Shown here: positions 11,268-20,097 of the stretch, piece by piece
Layout of the letters: each line of letters starts with the position of its first letter
How positions within the stretch are numbered: the stretch's first letter is position 1
NCBI RefSeq assembly: GCF_018139565.1
Contig: NZ_JAGSPK010000001.1
Coordinates: 248,001 to 312,000 of the forward strand
Length of the DNA: 64,000 bases
DNA from: Cognatundibacterium rivi
Lineage (GTDB): Bacteria; Pseudomonadota; Gammaproteobacteria; Burkholderiales; Burkholderiaceae_D
Direction of reading: 5' to 3'
Translations under genes and position numbers: made by a program
The notes under the pieces: generated by a model
What the model saw: the letters and a program-made list of their open reading frames with translations, nothing else
The model's database searches: none
Told to the model about the DNA's origin: nothing

Positions 11268-12134
11268 TTACCACTTCATTTCGCCTTTGTTGACTTTAGC
11301 GCCGATGTCCAGCGACATACTACCAGCGCTGATCTGCGGGTAGGCCTGCTTCATTGCATTGATCAACTCTGCACTGTTGTTGCTGACAGCGAGTTTTTTT
11401 TCAAACGTTTGCAGGTAATCTTTTGTGAACGTGATGTTGCTGATATCGAATTTTGTGCCTGATTGCATGTGGCTGGGAACGACTATTTCAGGTTTCAGCG
11501 CTGCCATTTCATCCAATTGTGCGACCCAGGCGGCACGCTCTGCTGCGGTTTGGGTGTCTGCCGTCCAGACGTGCATCTGACCAAACACACCGATATTACC
11601 AACGATGGCTTTGATGGATGGAATCCAGGTATAAGGGCGGTGCGCGAGCACGCCCTGTGTGCCACGAATTTCAATCGTCTGCCCTTCCAGCGTCAGCGTA
11701 TTACCAGCTAACGCACGCGGCACCACCGGCTTGTGCGGTGCATTTGCTCCCATTTTAGGTCCCCAGAATGCGACTTTACCGGCCAGTTTTGGCATCAGTT
11801 TTTCCAGCACAGCCGGGGTCGTTACGACATCCGCTTGCGGAAAGATTTCTTTCAATGTTTCCACACCAAAGTAGTAATCAGGATCAGCCTGACTGACATA
11901 GATGGTCGTCAATTGTTTTCCACTGTCGAGCACATTGGCGGCAATACGCAGTGCATCTGCGCGGGTGAATCCGGCGTCGATGACCATTGCGTCTTTCTCG
12001 CCATACACCAGCGTGGAATTAACGTTAAAACTATTGCCATCAGCGTTGTATACCTTCACTTGCAGCGGTTGTGCCGCCTGTGCGGAGGTAAATGCGATGG
12101 CGAGAGACGCGGCGATCAGGGAAGTGCGGATCAT
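11268..12134 (-). CDS. Secreted MBL-fold protein with degenerate metal site
   Basis: Start 12134 is chosen because AGGAG precedes it and the first 20 residues (MIRTSLIAASLAIAFTSAQA) form a clean signal peptide; product 288 residues. The fold is recognisable (STLVYGEKDAMVIDAGFT, later VVPSHMQSGT), but the usual HxHxDH zinc motif is replaced by SQADPDYYFG at 81-90. Related periplasmic proteins often have HGDPDYYFG here; this one also lacks that histidine. It is therefore unlikely to be a normal zinc hydrolase. It is divergent from a LysR gene that probably regulates it. Confidence 0.8.
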   Translation of the reverse strand: MIRTSLIAASLAIAFTSAQAAQPLQVKVYNADGNSFNVNSTLVYGEKDAMVIDAGFTRADALRIAANVLDSGKQLTTIYVSQADPDYYFGVETLKEIFPQADVVTTPAVLEKLMPKLAGKVAFWGPKMGANAPHKPVVPRALAGNTLTLEGQTIEIRGTQGVLAHRPYTWIPSIKAIVGNIGVFGQMHVWTADTQTAAERAAWVAQLDEMAALKPEIVVPSHMQSGTKFDISNITFTKDYLQTFEKKLAVSNNSAELINAMKQAYPQISAGSMSLDIGAKVNKGEMKW

Positions 12135-12195
12135 GATGAACTCCTGTTGAGTATAAAAAAGCTGTCTGGCAGCACAGGTAGTAACTATAGTTTCA

Positions 12196-12215
12196 GTATT
12201 TGTACAGATAAATAC
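12196..12215. promoter_or_regulatory. Dyad in the MBL/lysR divergent promoter
   Basis: GTATTT-N8-AAATAC is a perfect dyad containing a T-N11-A core, as expected for a LysR-type binding site. It lies between the divergent starts at 12134 and 12252, a typical place for autoregulation. Confidence 0.55.
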
Positions 12216-12251
12216 GATAAAGTGCACATAACTGTTTCATAAAGTGAGCGA

Positions 12252-13145
12252 ATGATGGATAGGCTGATTGCAATGCAAGTATTTACCGAGGTGGCAAAGA
12301 GTGGCAGTTTTACGGCGACGGCTGACAAGCTTGATATGTCACGTGCGATGGTCACGCGCTATGTCAGTGAACTTGAACAATGGCTGGGCGCACGTCTGCT
12401 GCAACGAACGACGCGACGCGTGACGCTGACCGATGCAGGTGAAAACTGCTTGCGGCGCAGTGAGCAAATGATGGCGCTGATGGAAAACATGGAAGAAGAA
12501 ACCGGTAGCCACGATGGCGAATTGCGGGGGCAGTTGCGCATCACTTGCAGCATGTCATTTGCCTATGCGCAGATCGCGGCAGCGATTGTGGATTTCTTGA
12601 AACGTTATCCGCAGCTCAAAATTGATCTGAACATCAGCGAGGGAGCATTAAATCTGGTCGATGCCCGCATCGATCTGGCGATCCGCATCAGCGCCGAACC
12701 TGACCCCAGCCTGATAGGGCGGGTGCTGGCGCCTTGCTCTTCCGTGTTGGTCGCGTCTCCCGCGTATCTTCTTGTTCACGGTATACCACAGACTCCAGCC
12801 GATCTGGCGGCTCACCGTGGCCTCAGTTATGCCAATTTTGGTAAAAGTGTGTGGACTCTCAGTCGTGGGAAAGAGCAGGTGTCTGTCAGAATCAGCAGCT
12901 ATTTCAGCGCCAACGAAGCAACCGCATTGTTACGCGCCGCACAGGCTGGCGGCGGCATTGCCCTGCAACCTGTGTATTTAGCGAAACCGCATCTGGAAAA
13001 CGGAACTCTGCAAGTTGTGCTGCCCGAATGGCAATTGCCCGACATGTCTATTTATGCGTTATATCCGTCGCGCAAACATTTATCGCCAGCGGTAAGGGCG
13101 TTACTTGATTTTCTGGCGGAGCGTTTCGCAGAAGTGCGATGGTAG
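12252..13145 (+). CDS. LysR-family transcriptional regulator
   Basis: The 297-residue product has an N-terminal winged helix (MQVFTEVAKSGSFTATADKL, then ARLLQRTTRRVTLTDAG) and a periplasmic-binding-like effector domain (LVDARIDLAIRIS, then GRVLAPCSSVLVASPAYL), matching the CrgA-like LysR subgroup. It is divergent from the MBL-fold/DsbA-like pair, which is its likely target. The effector is unknown. An alternative start lies one codon downstream. Confidence 0.93.
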   Translation: MMDRLIAMQVFTEVAKSGSFTATADKLDMSRAMVTRYVSELEQWLGARLLQRTTRRVTLTDAGENCLRRSEQMMALMENMEEETGSHDGELRGQLRITCSMSFAYAQIAAAIVDFLKRYPQLKIDLNISEGALNLVDARIDLAIRISAEPDPSLIGRVLAPCSSVLVASPAYLLVHGIPQTPADLAAHRGLSYANFGKSVWTLSRGKEQVSVRISSYFSANEATALLRAAQAGGGIALQPVYLAKPHLENGTLQVVLPEWQLPDMSIYALYPSRKHLSPAVRALLDFLAERFAEVRW

Positions 13146-13278
13146 GCAGTTTTATTGATTGAGGTACTTATCTGGCTTTCCTGACACAAAATTCTTCATC
13201 TGAACAACGCGAGCTGAAAGGCATAAACAAGTTCGCCTATGTTAAGGTGTGCGGATACCGAATTTTTCTGTTTGCATC

Positions 13279-14058
13279 ATGTGTCAATTACTAGGAATGA
13301 ACTGCAATACCCCGACCGACATCGTGTTCAGTTTCACGGGATTTGCAACGCGTGGCGGGCGTACCGATGAGCATAAAGATGGCTGGGGTATCGCTTTTTT
13401 TGAGGGCAATGGCGTACGTCATTTTGTCGATCATCAGCCCGCAGTCAGCTCACCGGTGGCTGATCTGATCAAGCGCTTACCGATACAGTCAAAAAATGTG
13501 ATTGCGCATATCCGTAAGGCGACACAAGGTGAAGTCATGCTGGAAAACTGCCATCCGTTTGTACGTGAATGCTGGGGACGTTACTGGGTATTTGCCCATA
13601 ATGGCGACCTGAAAGCATTTGCGCCCGAACTCGACGGCAGTTTTTTACCGGTAGGAACGACGGATAGCGAACGCGCTTTTTGCTACATTCTGCAGCAAAT
13701 GCGTCAGCGGTTCGGGCGAACCTTGCCTGCATTGTCCGAGCTGACTTCTTTTCTGCGCGGCATTGTCAGCGAAATCGCCGCTTACGGCACATTCAATATG
13801 ATGCTGTCGAATGGTGAGGCCTTATTCACCCACTGTTCGACCAAATTACATTACATCATCCGGCAGTATCCGTTCACGACCGCGAATTTATCTGATGAAC
13901 AGGTGACAGTCGATTTTGCAGAAGTCACCACACCGGATGACAGAGTGGCGGTGATCGTTACTGAACCACTGACCAGCGACGAAATCTGGACCCAGTTTGC
14001 TCCGGGTGAAATGAAAGTGTTTGTTGATGGCAAAGTGCTGGCGGAGTTACCGGCATGA
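13279..14058 (+). CDS. Class II glutamine amidotransferase (YafJ-like)
   Basis: The start at 13279 gives MCQLLGMNC, so removal of Met exposes Cys2 as the N-terminal nucleophile of class II amidotransferases; an upstream in-frame start would bury it. The 259-residue product also has the FATRGGRTDEHKDGWGIAFF and HIRKATQGEV motifs that form the glutaminase pocket, and FAHNGDLKAF. Such stand-alone proteins resemble E. coli YafJ and their acceptor substrate is not known. The stop overlaps the next LysR start by 4 bp (ATGA), indicating coupling. Confidence 0.92.
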   Translation: MCQLLGMNCNTPTDIVFSFTGFATRGGRTDEHKDGWGIAFFEGNGVRHFVDHQPAVSSPVADLIKRLPIQSKNVIAHIRKATQGEVMLENCHPFVRECWGRYWVFAHNGDLKAFAPELDGSFLPVGTTDSERAFCYILQQMRQRFGRTLPALSELTSFLRGIVSEIAAYGTFNMMLSNGEALFTHCSTKLHYIIRQYPFTTANLSDEQVTVDFAEVTTPDDRVAVIVTEPLTSDEIWTQFAPGEMKVFVDGKVLAELPA

Positions 14059-14981
14059 GTGCGCGTCCGGTCGATCAGCTTGATGCGAATCTGCTGCGGG
14101 TGCTGCATACCTTGCTGAGTGAACGCAGCGTCACGCGTACTGCAATGAAGCTGGGGCAATCTCAACCTGCCATCAGTAACATGCTGAAACGCTTACGCGA
14201 TATCACTGGTGACGCAATTCTGGTCCGCGGTAAAAACGGCATGACGCCGACTGAACGCGGGCAGGAGTTACTGGTGCTGGCAGGGCGAGGGCTGAGTTTG
14301 CTGGAAAGTATCGCCAGCCCGCCACCGGCATTTGTCGCGGCGACCAGCGCACGGGTATTTCATCTTGGTGCGCCCGATTACCTCAGTGTTTTACTGATTC
14401 CTCTGGTCATGGAAAAAGTGCGGGAACTCGCGCCCAACGCGGTTCTGGTTGTGCATGCACTGAATGCCGGTTTTGATTATGCCGCCGCGCTGGAAAGCGG
14501 CGAACTGGATTGCGTGATCGGTAACTGGCCGGATTTACCACCGCATTTGCATATTGCACAGTTGTTTGAAGACGATGTCGTTTGCATGGTGAATCGCAAG
14601 CATCCTGTGGTCAGCAAAGGATTGTCGCTGAAATACTATCTCGAAATGGCACATCTGGCACCAACGCCTTACATGGTGGGACATCGCAGCATTATCGATA
14701 CCGCCCTAGCAGAACAGGGGCTGAAACGTAAGATACAGATGACGATACCGTATTTCGGCATGGTGCCGTATATTTTGTCGAAAACGGATTTGATTTTCAC
14801 TACCAGTCGCAGTTTTGCCGTTCAGTGTGCGAAAGACTGGCCGATAGAAATATTAGCGATGCCGATTGCGATGCCGAAGATGCAGTTCTTCATGTTATGG
14901 CACGAGCGGGTACATGCGGCAACTGAGGTGCAATGGCTGCGTCGTATAGTGGCCGAGGCCGCTGGCGAAGTCTATGCCTGA
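14055..14981 (+). CDS. LysR-family transcriptional regulator
   Basis: The 308-residue product starts with DQLDANLLRVLHTLLSERSV and a helix-turn-helix LGQSQPAISNMLKRLRD, followed by the effector-binding domain. The N-terminal pattern places it nearer the NodD/NahR-like LysR group than the regulator at 12.25 kb. It overlaps the amidotransferase gene by 4 bp and is probably co-transcribed with it. The target is unknown. Confidence 0.92.
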   Translation: MSARPVDQLDANLLRVLHTLLSERSVTRTAMKLGQSQPAISNMLKRLRDITGDAILVRGKNGMTPTERGQELLVLAGRGLSLLESIASPPPAFVAATSARVFHLGAPDYLSVLLIPLVMEKVRELAPNAVLVVHALNAGFDYAAALESGELDCVIGNWPDLPPHLHIAQLFEDDVVCMVNRKHPVVSKGLSLKYYLEMAHLAPTPYMVGHRSIIDTALAEQGLKRKIQMTIPYFGMVPYILSKTDLIFTTSRSFAVQCAKDWPIEILAMPIAMPKMQFFMLWHERVHAATEVQWLRRIVAEAAGEVYA

Positions 14982-15000
14982 GACCGGGCACAGATAAAAA

Positions 15001-15037
15001 AACGTCGCCTGGTGTGCTACCGGGCGACGTTTTTTTT
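15001..15037. terminator. Bidirectional terminator between lysR and the BMP gene
   Basis: AACGTCGCC and GGCGACGTT form a 9-bp stem with a 13-base loop that can pair further. It is preceded by a run of A and followed by a run of T, so it can end both the plus-strand lysR and the minus-strand ABC operon. Confidence 0.92.
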
Positions 15038-15058
15038 AACTATGTGAGCGGAAGCAGA

Positions 15059-16198
15059 TCAGCCTGGTACTTTGCCATCCACGCCTTCAACATAGAATTT
15101 AATTTCATGCAGGAATTTGTCGTCAGCAACGACATCTTTACCCAGCACTTCTTTGCCTGTGTTGTCTTTGATCGGACCTTTCCAGATTGGCGCTGTGCCA
15201 TCAATTACACCCTGACGTTTTTCAGCGATGAGTTTTTTCACATCATCGGATAAATTCGCGTTGAATGCTTTCAGGTCTATCATGTTTTCTTTCAGACCCC
15301 ACCAGGTGGTTTCTGATTTCCATTTGCCTTCCATCGCTTCGCCAACGCGTTTGATGTAGTAGCCGCTCCAGTCGATCACCGACGCTGCAGCATGCGCTTT
15401 CGGACCGAATTTAGTCATGTCGCTATCCCAACCGAAAGCCACCACGCCTTTTTCTTCGGCTGTCTGTACAACTGCTGCAGAATCCGTGTTTTGCATCAGT
15501 ACATCAACACCCTGACCAACCAGTGTCGTTGCTGCTTCGCGTTCTTTGCCCGGATCAAACCATTTGTTAACCCACACAACCTTGGTCGTTGCTTTAGGAT
15601 TCACGGCACGTGCACCGAGCGTAAATGCGTTGATGTTACGCAGCACTTCTGGAATTGGTACAGAAGCGACCACGCCCAGTTTGCCGGATTTACTCAATTT
15701 ACCGGCAGCGATACCCGCCAGATAAGCGCCTTCATACGTGCGGACGTCGTATTGCGCCAGATTGTCTGCGGTTTTGTAGCCCGTTGCGTGTTCAAATTTT
15801 ACATCAGGAAAATCTTTCGCCACTTTCAGCATCGCTTCCATGTAACCGAAAGTGGTGCCGAAAATCACTTTGTTACCTTGAGTCGCCAGATCGCGAATCA
15901 CGCGTTCAGCGTCAGCAGCACTTTCCGGTACGTTTTCGACAAACGTGGTTTTCACTTTGTCGCCGAATTTTGCTTCGACCTGTTTGCGTGCTGCATCGTG
16001 CGCATATGTCCAGCCTGCGTCGCCGACCGGGCCAACATAGATGAAGCCGACTTTTAAAGGCTCAGCCGCTGCTGTTGCGGCAACCGTGCTCGCTGGCGCG
16101 GCTTCAGGTTTTGCTTCTTCTTTTTTACCGCAAGCAGCAAGGCCAAAGACGGCCAGTGACATTGCTGCCACCAGTGTTTTTCTACGGGAAATTATCAT
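15059..16198 (-). CDS. BMP-family substrate-binding lipoprotein of a nucleoside ABC importer
   Basis: The 379-residue product has a lipoprotein signal with the lipobox LAAC (Cys23) after a twin-Arg-free MIISRRKTL leader, then a charged KKEEAKPEAAP spacer. The mature part (KVGFIYVGPVGDAGWTYAHD, FGTTFGYMEA, QNTDSAAVVQTAEEKGV) is the PnrA/BmpA family that binds purine nucleosides or related compounds. It is the last gene of a four-gene minus-strand operon with an ATPase and two permeases. Confidence 0.93.
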   Translation of the reverse strand: MIISRRKTLVAAMSLAVFGLAACGKKEEAKPEAAPASTVAATAAAEPLKVGFIYVGPVGDAGWTYAHDAARKQVEAKFGDKVKTTFVENVPESAADAERVIRDLATQGNKVIFGTTFGYMEAMLKVAKDFPDVKFEHATGYKTADNLAQYDVRTYEGAYLAGIAAGKLSKSGKLGVVASVPIPEVLRNINAFTLGARAVNPKATTKVVWVNKWFDPGKEREAATTLVGQGVDVLMQNTDSAAVVQTAEEKGVVAFGWDSDMTKFGPKAHAAASVIDWSGYYIKRVGEAMEGKWKSETTWWGLKENMIDLKAFNANLSDDVKKLIAEKRQGVIDGTAPIWKGPIKDNTGKEVLGKDVVADDKFLHEIKFYVEGVDGKVPG

Positions 16199-16268
16199 AA
16201 TGAGCTTCCTTCGGTGAACAAAAAATAAGGTTTTCAGAAAACGGTACAGCGTGATCCATCTGCCCGGT

Positions 16269-17180
16269 TCATGGGCGGAAAGGTTTTCCCAGCGATGCAG
16301 GCATATTCAGGCGTATCCAGTCCGGATTGCGCGAAATCAGTACCAACACAAGTATCGTGGCTGCATACGGCAGCATCGATAAAATTTGTGAAGGGATCGC
16401 GATACCGATGGCCTGAAAATGAAACTGCAGGATAGTCACACTGCCAAACAATAAGGAACCCAGCAAGACGCGTGCCGGACGCCAGGTTGCGAATGTGGTC
16501 AGTGCAAGGGCAATCCAGCCGCGTCCAGCGACCAGACCTTCCACCCACATCGGTGTGTAGACGACCGACAGATAGGCACCAGCGATACCGCAGCAGGCAC
16601 CACTGAATAACAGCGCACCATAGCGGATTTTTCTGACGGGATAACCGAGAGCATGAGCCGATTCCGGCGATTCACCAACCGCGCGCAACACCAGCCCGGC
16701 GCGGGTGCGATATAAGAACCAGATGATGCCGGCACATAACAACAGGCTGAAATACACCACCCAGTGTTGGTCAAAGAACGCCTTACCCAGAAACGGCAAT
16801 TCCGATAAAAACGGGATGCCATGCGCGCCTGCCGGTAAGGATTGACCGACGAAAGATTGCCCGATAAACGCCGATAGTCCTGCACCAAAAATCGATAATG
16901 CCAGACCCGTCGCCACCTGATTGGTGGTCAGTACCAGTGTCAGCCATGCAAACAGGCTGGACATCAGCATTCCTGCGAGCGCTCCTGCGACAAAACCAAG
17001 AGCAGGAACATTGGTCTGATGAGCCACCGCAAAGCCGACAATCGCCGCGACCAGCATCATGCCTTCGGCACCAAGATTGAGCACACCTGCACGTTCATTG
17101 ATCAGCAAACCCAAGGCCGCGATCAACAGCGGCGTACCAGAATTGATTGACGCAGCAATCAGAGCAGCAAAATTTTCCAT
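16269..17180 (-). CDS. Nucleoside-type ABC transporter permease (second)
   Basis: This 303-residue multi-spanning protein carries the NERAGVLNLGAEGMMLV motif typical of the BPD_transp_2 family permeases that partner BMP proteins (NupQ/YufQ type), and GRGWIALALTTFATW. It lies 2 bp after the first permease, so the pair would form the heterodimeric channel. The 70-bp gap to the BMP gene shows no clear terminator. Confidence 0.93.
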   Translation of the reverse strand: MENFAALIAASINSGTPLLIAALGLLINERAGVLNLGAEGMMLVAAIVGFAVAHQTNVPALGFVAGALAGMLMSSLFAWLTLVLTTNQVATGLALSIFGAGLSAFIGQSFVGQSLPAGAHGIPFLSELPFLGKAFFDQHWVVYFSLLLCAGIIWFLYRTRAGLVLRAVGESPESAHALGYPVRKIRYGALLFSGACCGIAGAYLSVVYTPMWVEGLVAGRGWIALALTTFATWRPARVLLGSLLFGSVTILQFHFQAIGIAIPSQILSMLPYAATILVLVLISRNPDWIRLNMPASLGKPFRP

Positions 17181-17182
17181 GC

Positions 17183-18259
17183 TTATTTCTTCCAGCGCAG
17201 GCGGTAATTGATTAAGGTGTCACAGGCCAGCAACATGAATAACAGCATGCCTTGAAACAAGCCGGTAATCGCCGAAGGCAGACCGAGACGCGACTGCGCC
17301 ATTTCGCCACCAAGGTAAAACAGAGACAGCACCAGTCCGCCGAAAATGGTGCCGATAGGATTTAAGCGACCGATAAAGGCAACGATAATGGCGGCAAAGC
17401 CATATCCGGGCGAAATCGACGGCAGCACCTGACCGATAGGTCCCGCGACTTCAAATGCGCCAGCCATGCCCGCGAAGCCGCCAGAAATCAACAATGAAGT
17501 CCATAACGCTTTGCGACTGGAAAAACCTGCGTAGCGTGCAGCCAGCGGCGCCAGACCGCCGACGGTCAAGCGAAAACCGGCGAAACTGCGATAGATAAAA
17601 AGCGCCATGCCACCGCTGGCGGCCAGCATCACCAGAAAGCCGATATGCAGCCGGCTGCCGTGGAAGATATGCGGTAACAGAAATTCGCTGGAAAAAACTT
17701 TTGATTGCGGAAAGTTCATCCCATTCGGATCTTTCAGCGGGCCATTGACGGCATACATCAGCAATAACTGGGCGATATACGTCAGCATCAGCGATACCAG
17801 AATTTCATTGGCGTTAAAACGATCACGTAATAAAGCCGTGACTGAAGCCCATGCGGCGCCACCGGCAATACCCGCCAGCGTTGCCAGTAACAACACCAGA
17901 CCGCCCGAAATATTCGACATGCCAGGCGTGCCCTGATCGAAAAAAAGTATGGTGGCGCCAGCGGCCAGGCCGCCAGCGATCAACTGACCCTCGGCACCGA
18001 TGTTCCAGATATTTGCTCGGTAGCAGACCGACAGTCCAAGCGCGCACAGCACCAGTGGCGTAGTTTTCAGTAATAAATCGGCGATGGTTGAAGCGTTACG
18101 TAAAGGTTCCAGCAAAAATACCTGCAACGCAGTCAGCGGATTTTTACCAAGTGCGAGAAACAGCAGACCACCAAAAAAGACCGTCAACAACAGGGCGAAT
18201 ACTGGTGAAAAATAAGCCATCACCCGTGATGAGGCCGGACGTAATTCCAGTTTAAACAT
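17183..18259 (-). CDS. Nucleoside-type ABC transporter permease (first)
   Basis: The 358-residue inner-membrane protein has the YRANIWNIGAEGQLIAGG loop of BPD_transp_2 permeases (NupP/YufP type) and about nine to ten hydrophobic segments. Its start overlaps the ATPase stop by 8 bp and its stop lies 2 bp from the next permease, so the three genes are tightly coupled. Confidence 0.93.
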   Translation of the reverse strand: MFKLELRPASSRVMAYFSPVFALLLTVFFGGLLFLALGKNPLTALQVFLLEPLRNASTIADLLLKTTPLVLCALGLSVCYRANIWNIGAEGQLIAGGLAAGATILFFDQGTPGMSNISGGLVLLLATLAGIAGGAAWASVTALLRDRFNANEILVSLMLTYIAQLLLMYAVNGPLKDPNGMNFPQSKVFSSEFLLPHIFHGSRLHIGFLVMLAASGGMALFIYRSFAGFRLTVGGLAPLAARYAGFSSRKALWTSLLISGGFAGMAGAFEVAGPIGQVLPSISPGYGFAAIIVAFIGRLNPIGTIFGGLVLSLFYLGGEMAQSRLGLPSAITGLFQGMLLFMLLACDTLINYRLRWKK

Positions 18260-19808
18260 GACCGGCCTCTTGCATCGCTGTCACCGGATCTTCCCATAAA
18301 CCACTCATCCATAATCCTATCTGTTCTCTGCTGGCGTCTGCCGTTGCCACTGAGGGTGACAAGCGCCCTTTGGCAATCACATACATGCGATCGCACAAAT
18401 CAAATAATTCATCTAATTCTTCGGAAATTACCAGTACCGCGCAGCCTGCCTGTTTCAGCTGACGGATTTCTCCGTGAATCTGAGCGGCAGCGCCGACATC
18501 CACACCCCACGTGGGCTGTGCCACGATAAACACATCGGGGTGACGCATGATTTCGCGACCGACAATAAATTTCTGCAAATTCCCACCGGATAAACTGCGT
18601 GCAGCTGCCGCAGGCCCTGAGGTTTTCACGCGAAAGCGGGCGATGATGTCGCTGGCAGCTTGTATAGTATGTTTAAAATTGATCATGCCGTGGCGTACAA
18701 ATGGCGCTTTTTGCTGCGACAACAGCATGTTGTCGGTCAGGCTGAGCTCAGGTACTGCGCCACGTCCCAGGCGTTCTTCCGGCACCAGACTTTGTCCCAG
18801 TTCGCGCCGTGCTTCCGGGCCGTAGCGGCCAACAGCCTTGCCTTTGAGTTGTATCATCTGCGCCGCCGGGCGGCGGTCTTCACCGGACAAGGCTGCCAGC
18901 AATTCCTGCTGACCATTACCGGAAACCCCGGCGATACCAACGATTTCACCACCAAACAAGCTCAGATCAATTTGTTCTAATGCCGTCGCAAATGCATGCG
19001 CTTTCGGCAGGCTGAGCCGCTCGATCTGCAGTCGCAACGGTCCTTTTTGTATACTTGCATCATGCGGGTGATGCAGGACAGCGTCACCGATCATCATACG
19101 CGACAGGCTGGCTGCGGTTTCCTCGCGTGGATCGCAATGGCCGGTGACTTTGCCCATGCGCATGACGGTCGCCGAATGACACAGTTCACGGATTTCATCG
19201 AGCTTATGGCTGATATATAAAATGCTGCAACCTTCTGCTGCAATTTTGCGCAGGGTGACAAATAATTTCTGTACCGCTTGCGGCGTCAGCACTGAAGTTG
19301 GTTCATCCAGAATCAATAACTGCGGGTGTGTCAGCAGGGCACGCACAATTTCCACACGCTGACGTTCACCGACCGATAAAGTGTGAACATGCCGTTGTGG
19401 TTCCAGCTCCAGTCCGTAATTTTCACCAGTCTGACGGATTTGCTCTGCCAGTTGCGCCATATCCGTCGCGGCATCAAGCCCGAGCGCGATATTCTCTGTC
19501 ACGGTTAACGTATCAAACAGGGAGAAATGCTGAAACACCATCGAGATGCCGAGTTTACGTGCATCTTGCGGCGTTGCTATTTTTACTTCCTGACCATTCC
19601 ACAGCACCGTGCCAGAGTCTGGTTTGACAGCGCCGAAAATGATTTTCATCAGTGTTGATTTGCCTGCACCGTTCTCGCCCAGTACCGCATGGATTTCGCC
19701 GGGAGCAACGCTGAGATTAATATGATCGTTGGCGACGACCGAAGGATAGCTTTTACAGATATCAGACAGTGCTAATCTCGACGATAGCGGTGCTGCGATA
19801 GAAGTCAC
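18252..19808 (-). CDS. Nucleoside-type ABC transporter ATP-binding protein (double ATPase)
   Basis: The 518-residue product has two ABC domains. The first is canonical: Walker A GENGAGKSTLMK near residue 45, signature LSVGERQRVEIV, Walker B LLILDEPTS. The second has a degenerate Walker A (GVSGNGQQELLA, no GKS/T) with signature LSGGNLQKFIVG and VAQPTWGVDV, as is usual for sugar/nucleoside importers. It is the first gene of the importer operon. With nearby purine catabolic genes, purine nucleosides are the likely cargo (inference). Confidence 0.94.
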   Translation of the reverse strand: MTSIAAPLSSRLALSDICKSYPSVVANDHINLSVAPGEIHAVLGENGAGKSTLMKIIFGAVKPDSGTVLWNGQEVKIATPQDARKLGISMVFQHFSLFDTLTVTENIALGLDAATDMAQLAEQIRQTGENYGLELEPQRHVHTLSVGERQRVEIVRALLTHPQLLILDEPTSVLTPQAVQKLFVTLRKIAAEGCSILYISHKLDEIRELCHSATVMRMGKVTGHCDPREETAASLSRMMIGDAVLHHPHDASIQKGPLRLQIERLSLPKAHAFATALEQIDLSLFGGEIVGIAGVSGNGQQELLAALSGEDRRPAAQMIQLKGKAVGRYGPEARRELGQSLVPEERLGRGAVPELSLTDNMLLSQQKAPFVRHGMINFKHTIQAASDIIARFRVKTSGPAAAARSLSGGNLQKFIVGREIMRHPDVFIVAQPTWGVDVGAAAQIHGEIRQLKQAGCAVLVISEELDELFDLCDRMYVIAKGRLSPSVATADASREQIGLWMSGLWEDPVTAMQEAGHV

Positions 19809-20097
19809 AATGACCTTTCTATGGAAAAAACGGTTGGGGCGCTGGTGAACATGGACATAGTTTTTATAAATCCTGCACGAATGATGGATGACGAGACCAG
19901 CAGATGTCGTATTGTCATCAATAGCACGTCGTTATTGATTTACCATCCTCTGCGCCATTTGCTACATCAGGAATGCTTCATGAATACTCTTTTTAAGCAA
20001 GAACAATGCCCTCAGATTAAGAGGCTTGTTGTGCAGGAATTATCATGAAAACCGCATGTTGAGTATTCGGCCGACATTATAAATGCGACTGCCCCAT
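19809..20097. other. Gap between the nucleoside importer and glycerate kinase
   Basis: This 289-bp stretch lies upstream of the ATPase gene on the minus strand and after the glycerate kinase end. It must hold the importer promoter. I see no convincing gene. A purine-sensing riboswitch is conceivable for such an operon but I could not recognise one. Confidence 0.4.

Noticed and set aside
19821..20048. 75-codon plus-strand frame between the ABC importer and glycerate kinase, and a possible purine riboswitch there
   Set aside because: The frame has no ribosome-binding site or family features. I could not identify the conserved core of any purine or xanthine riboswitch by eye.
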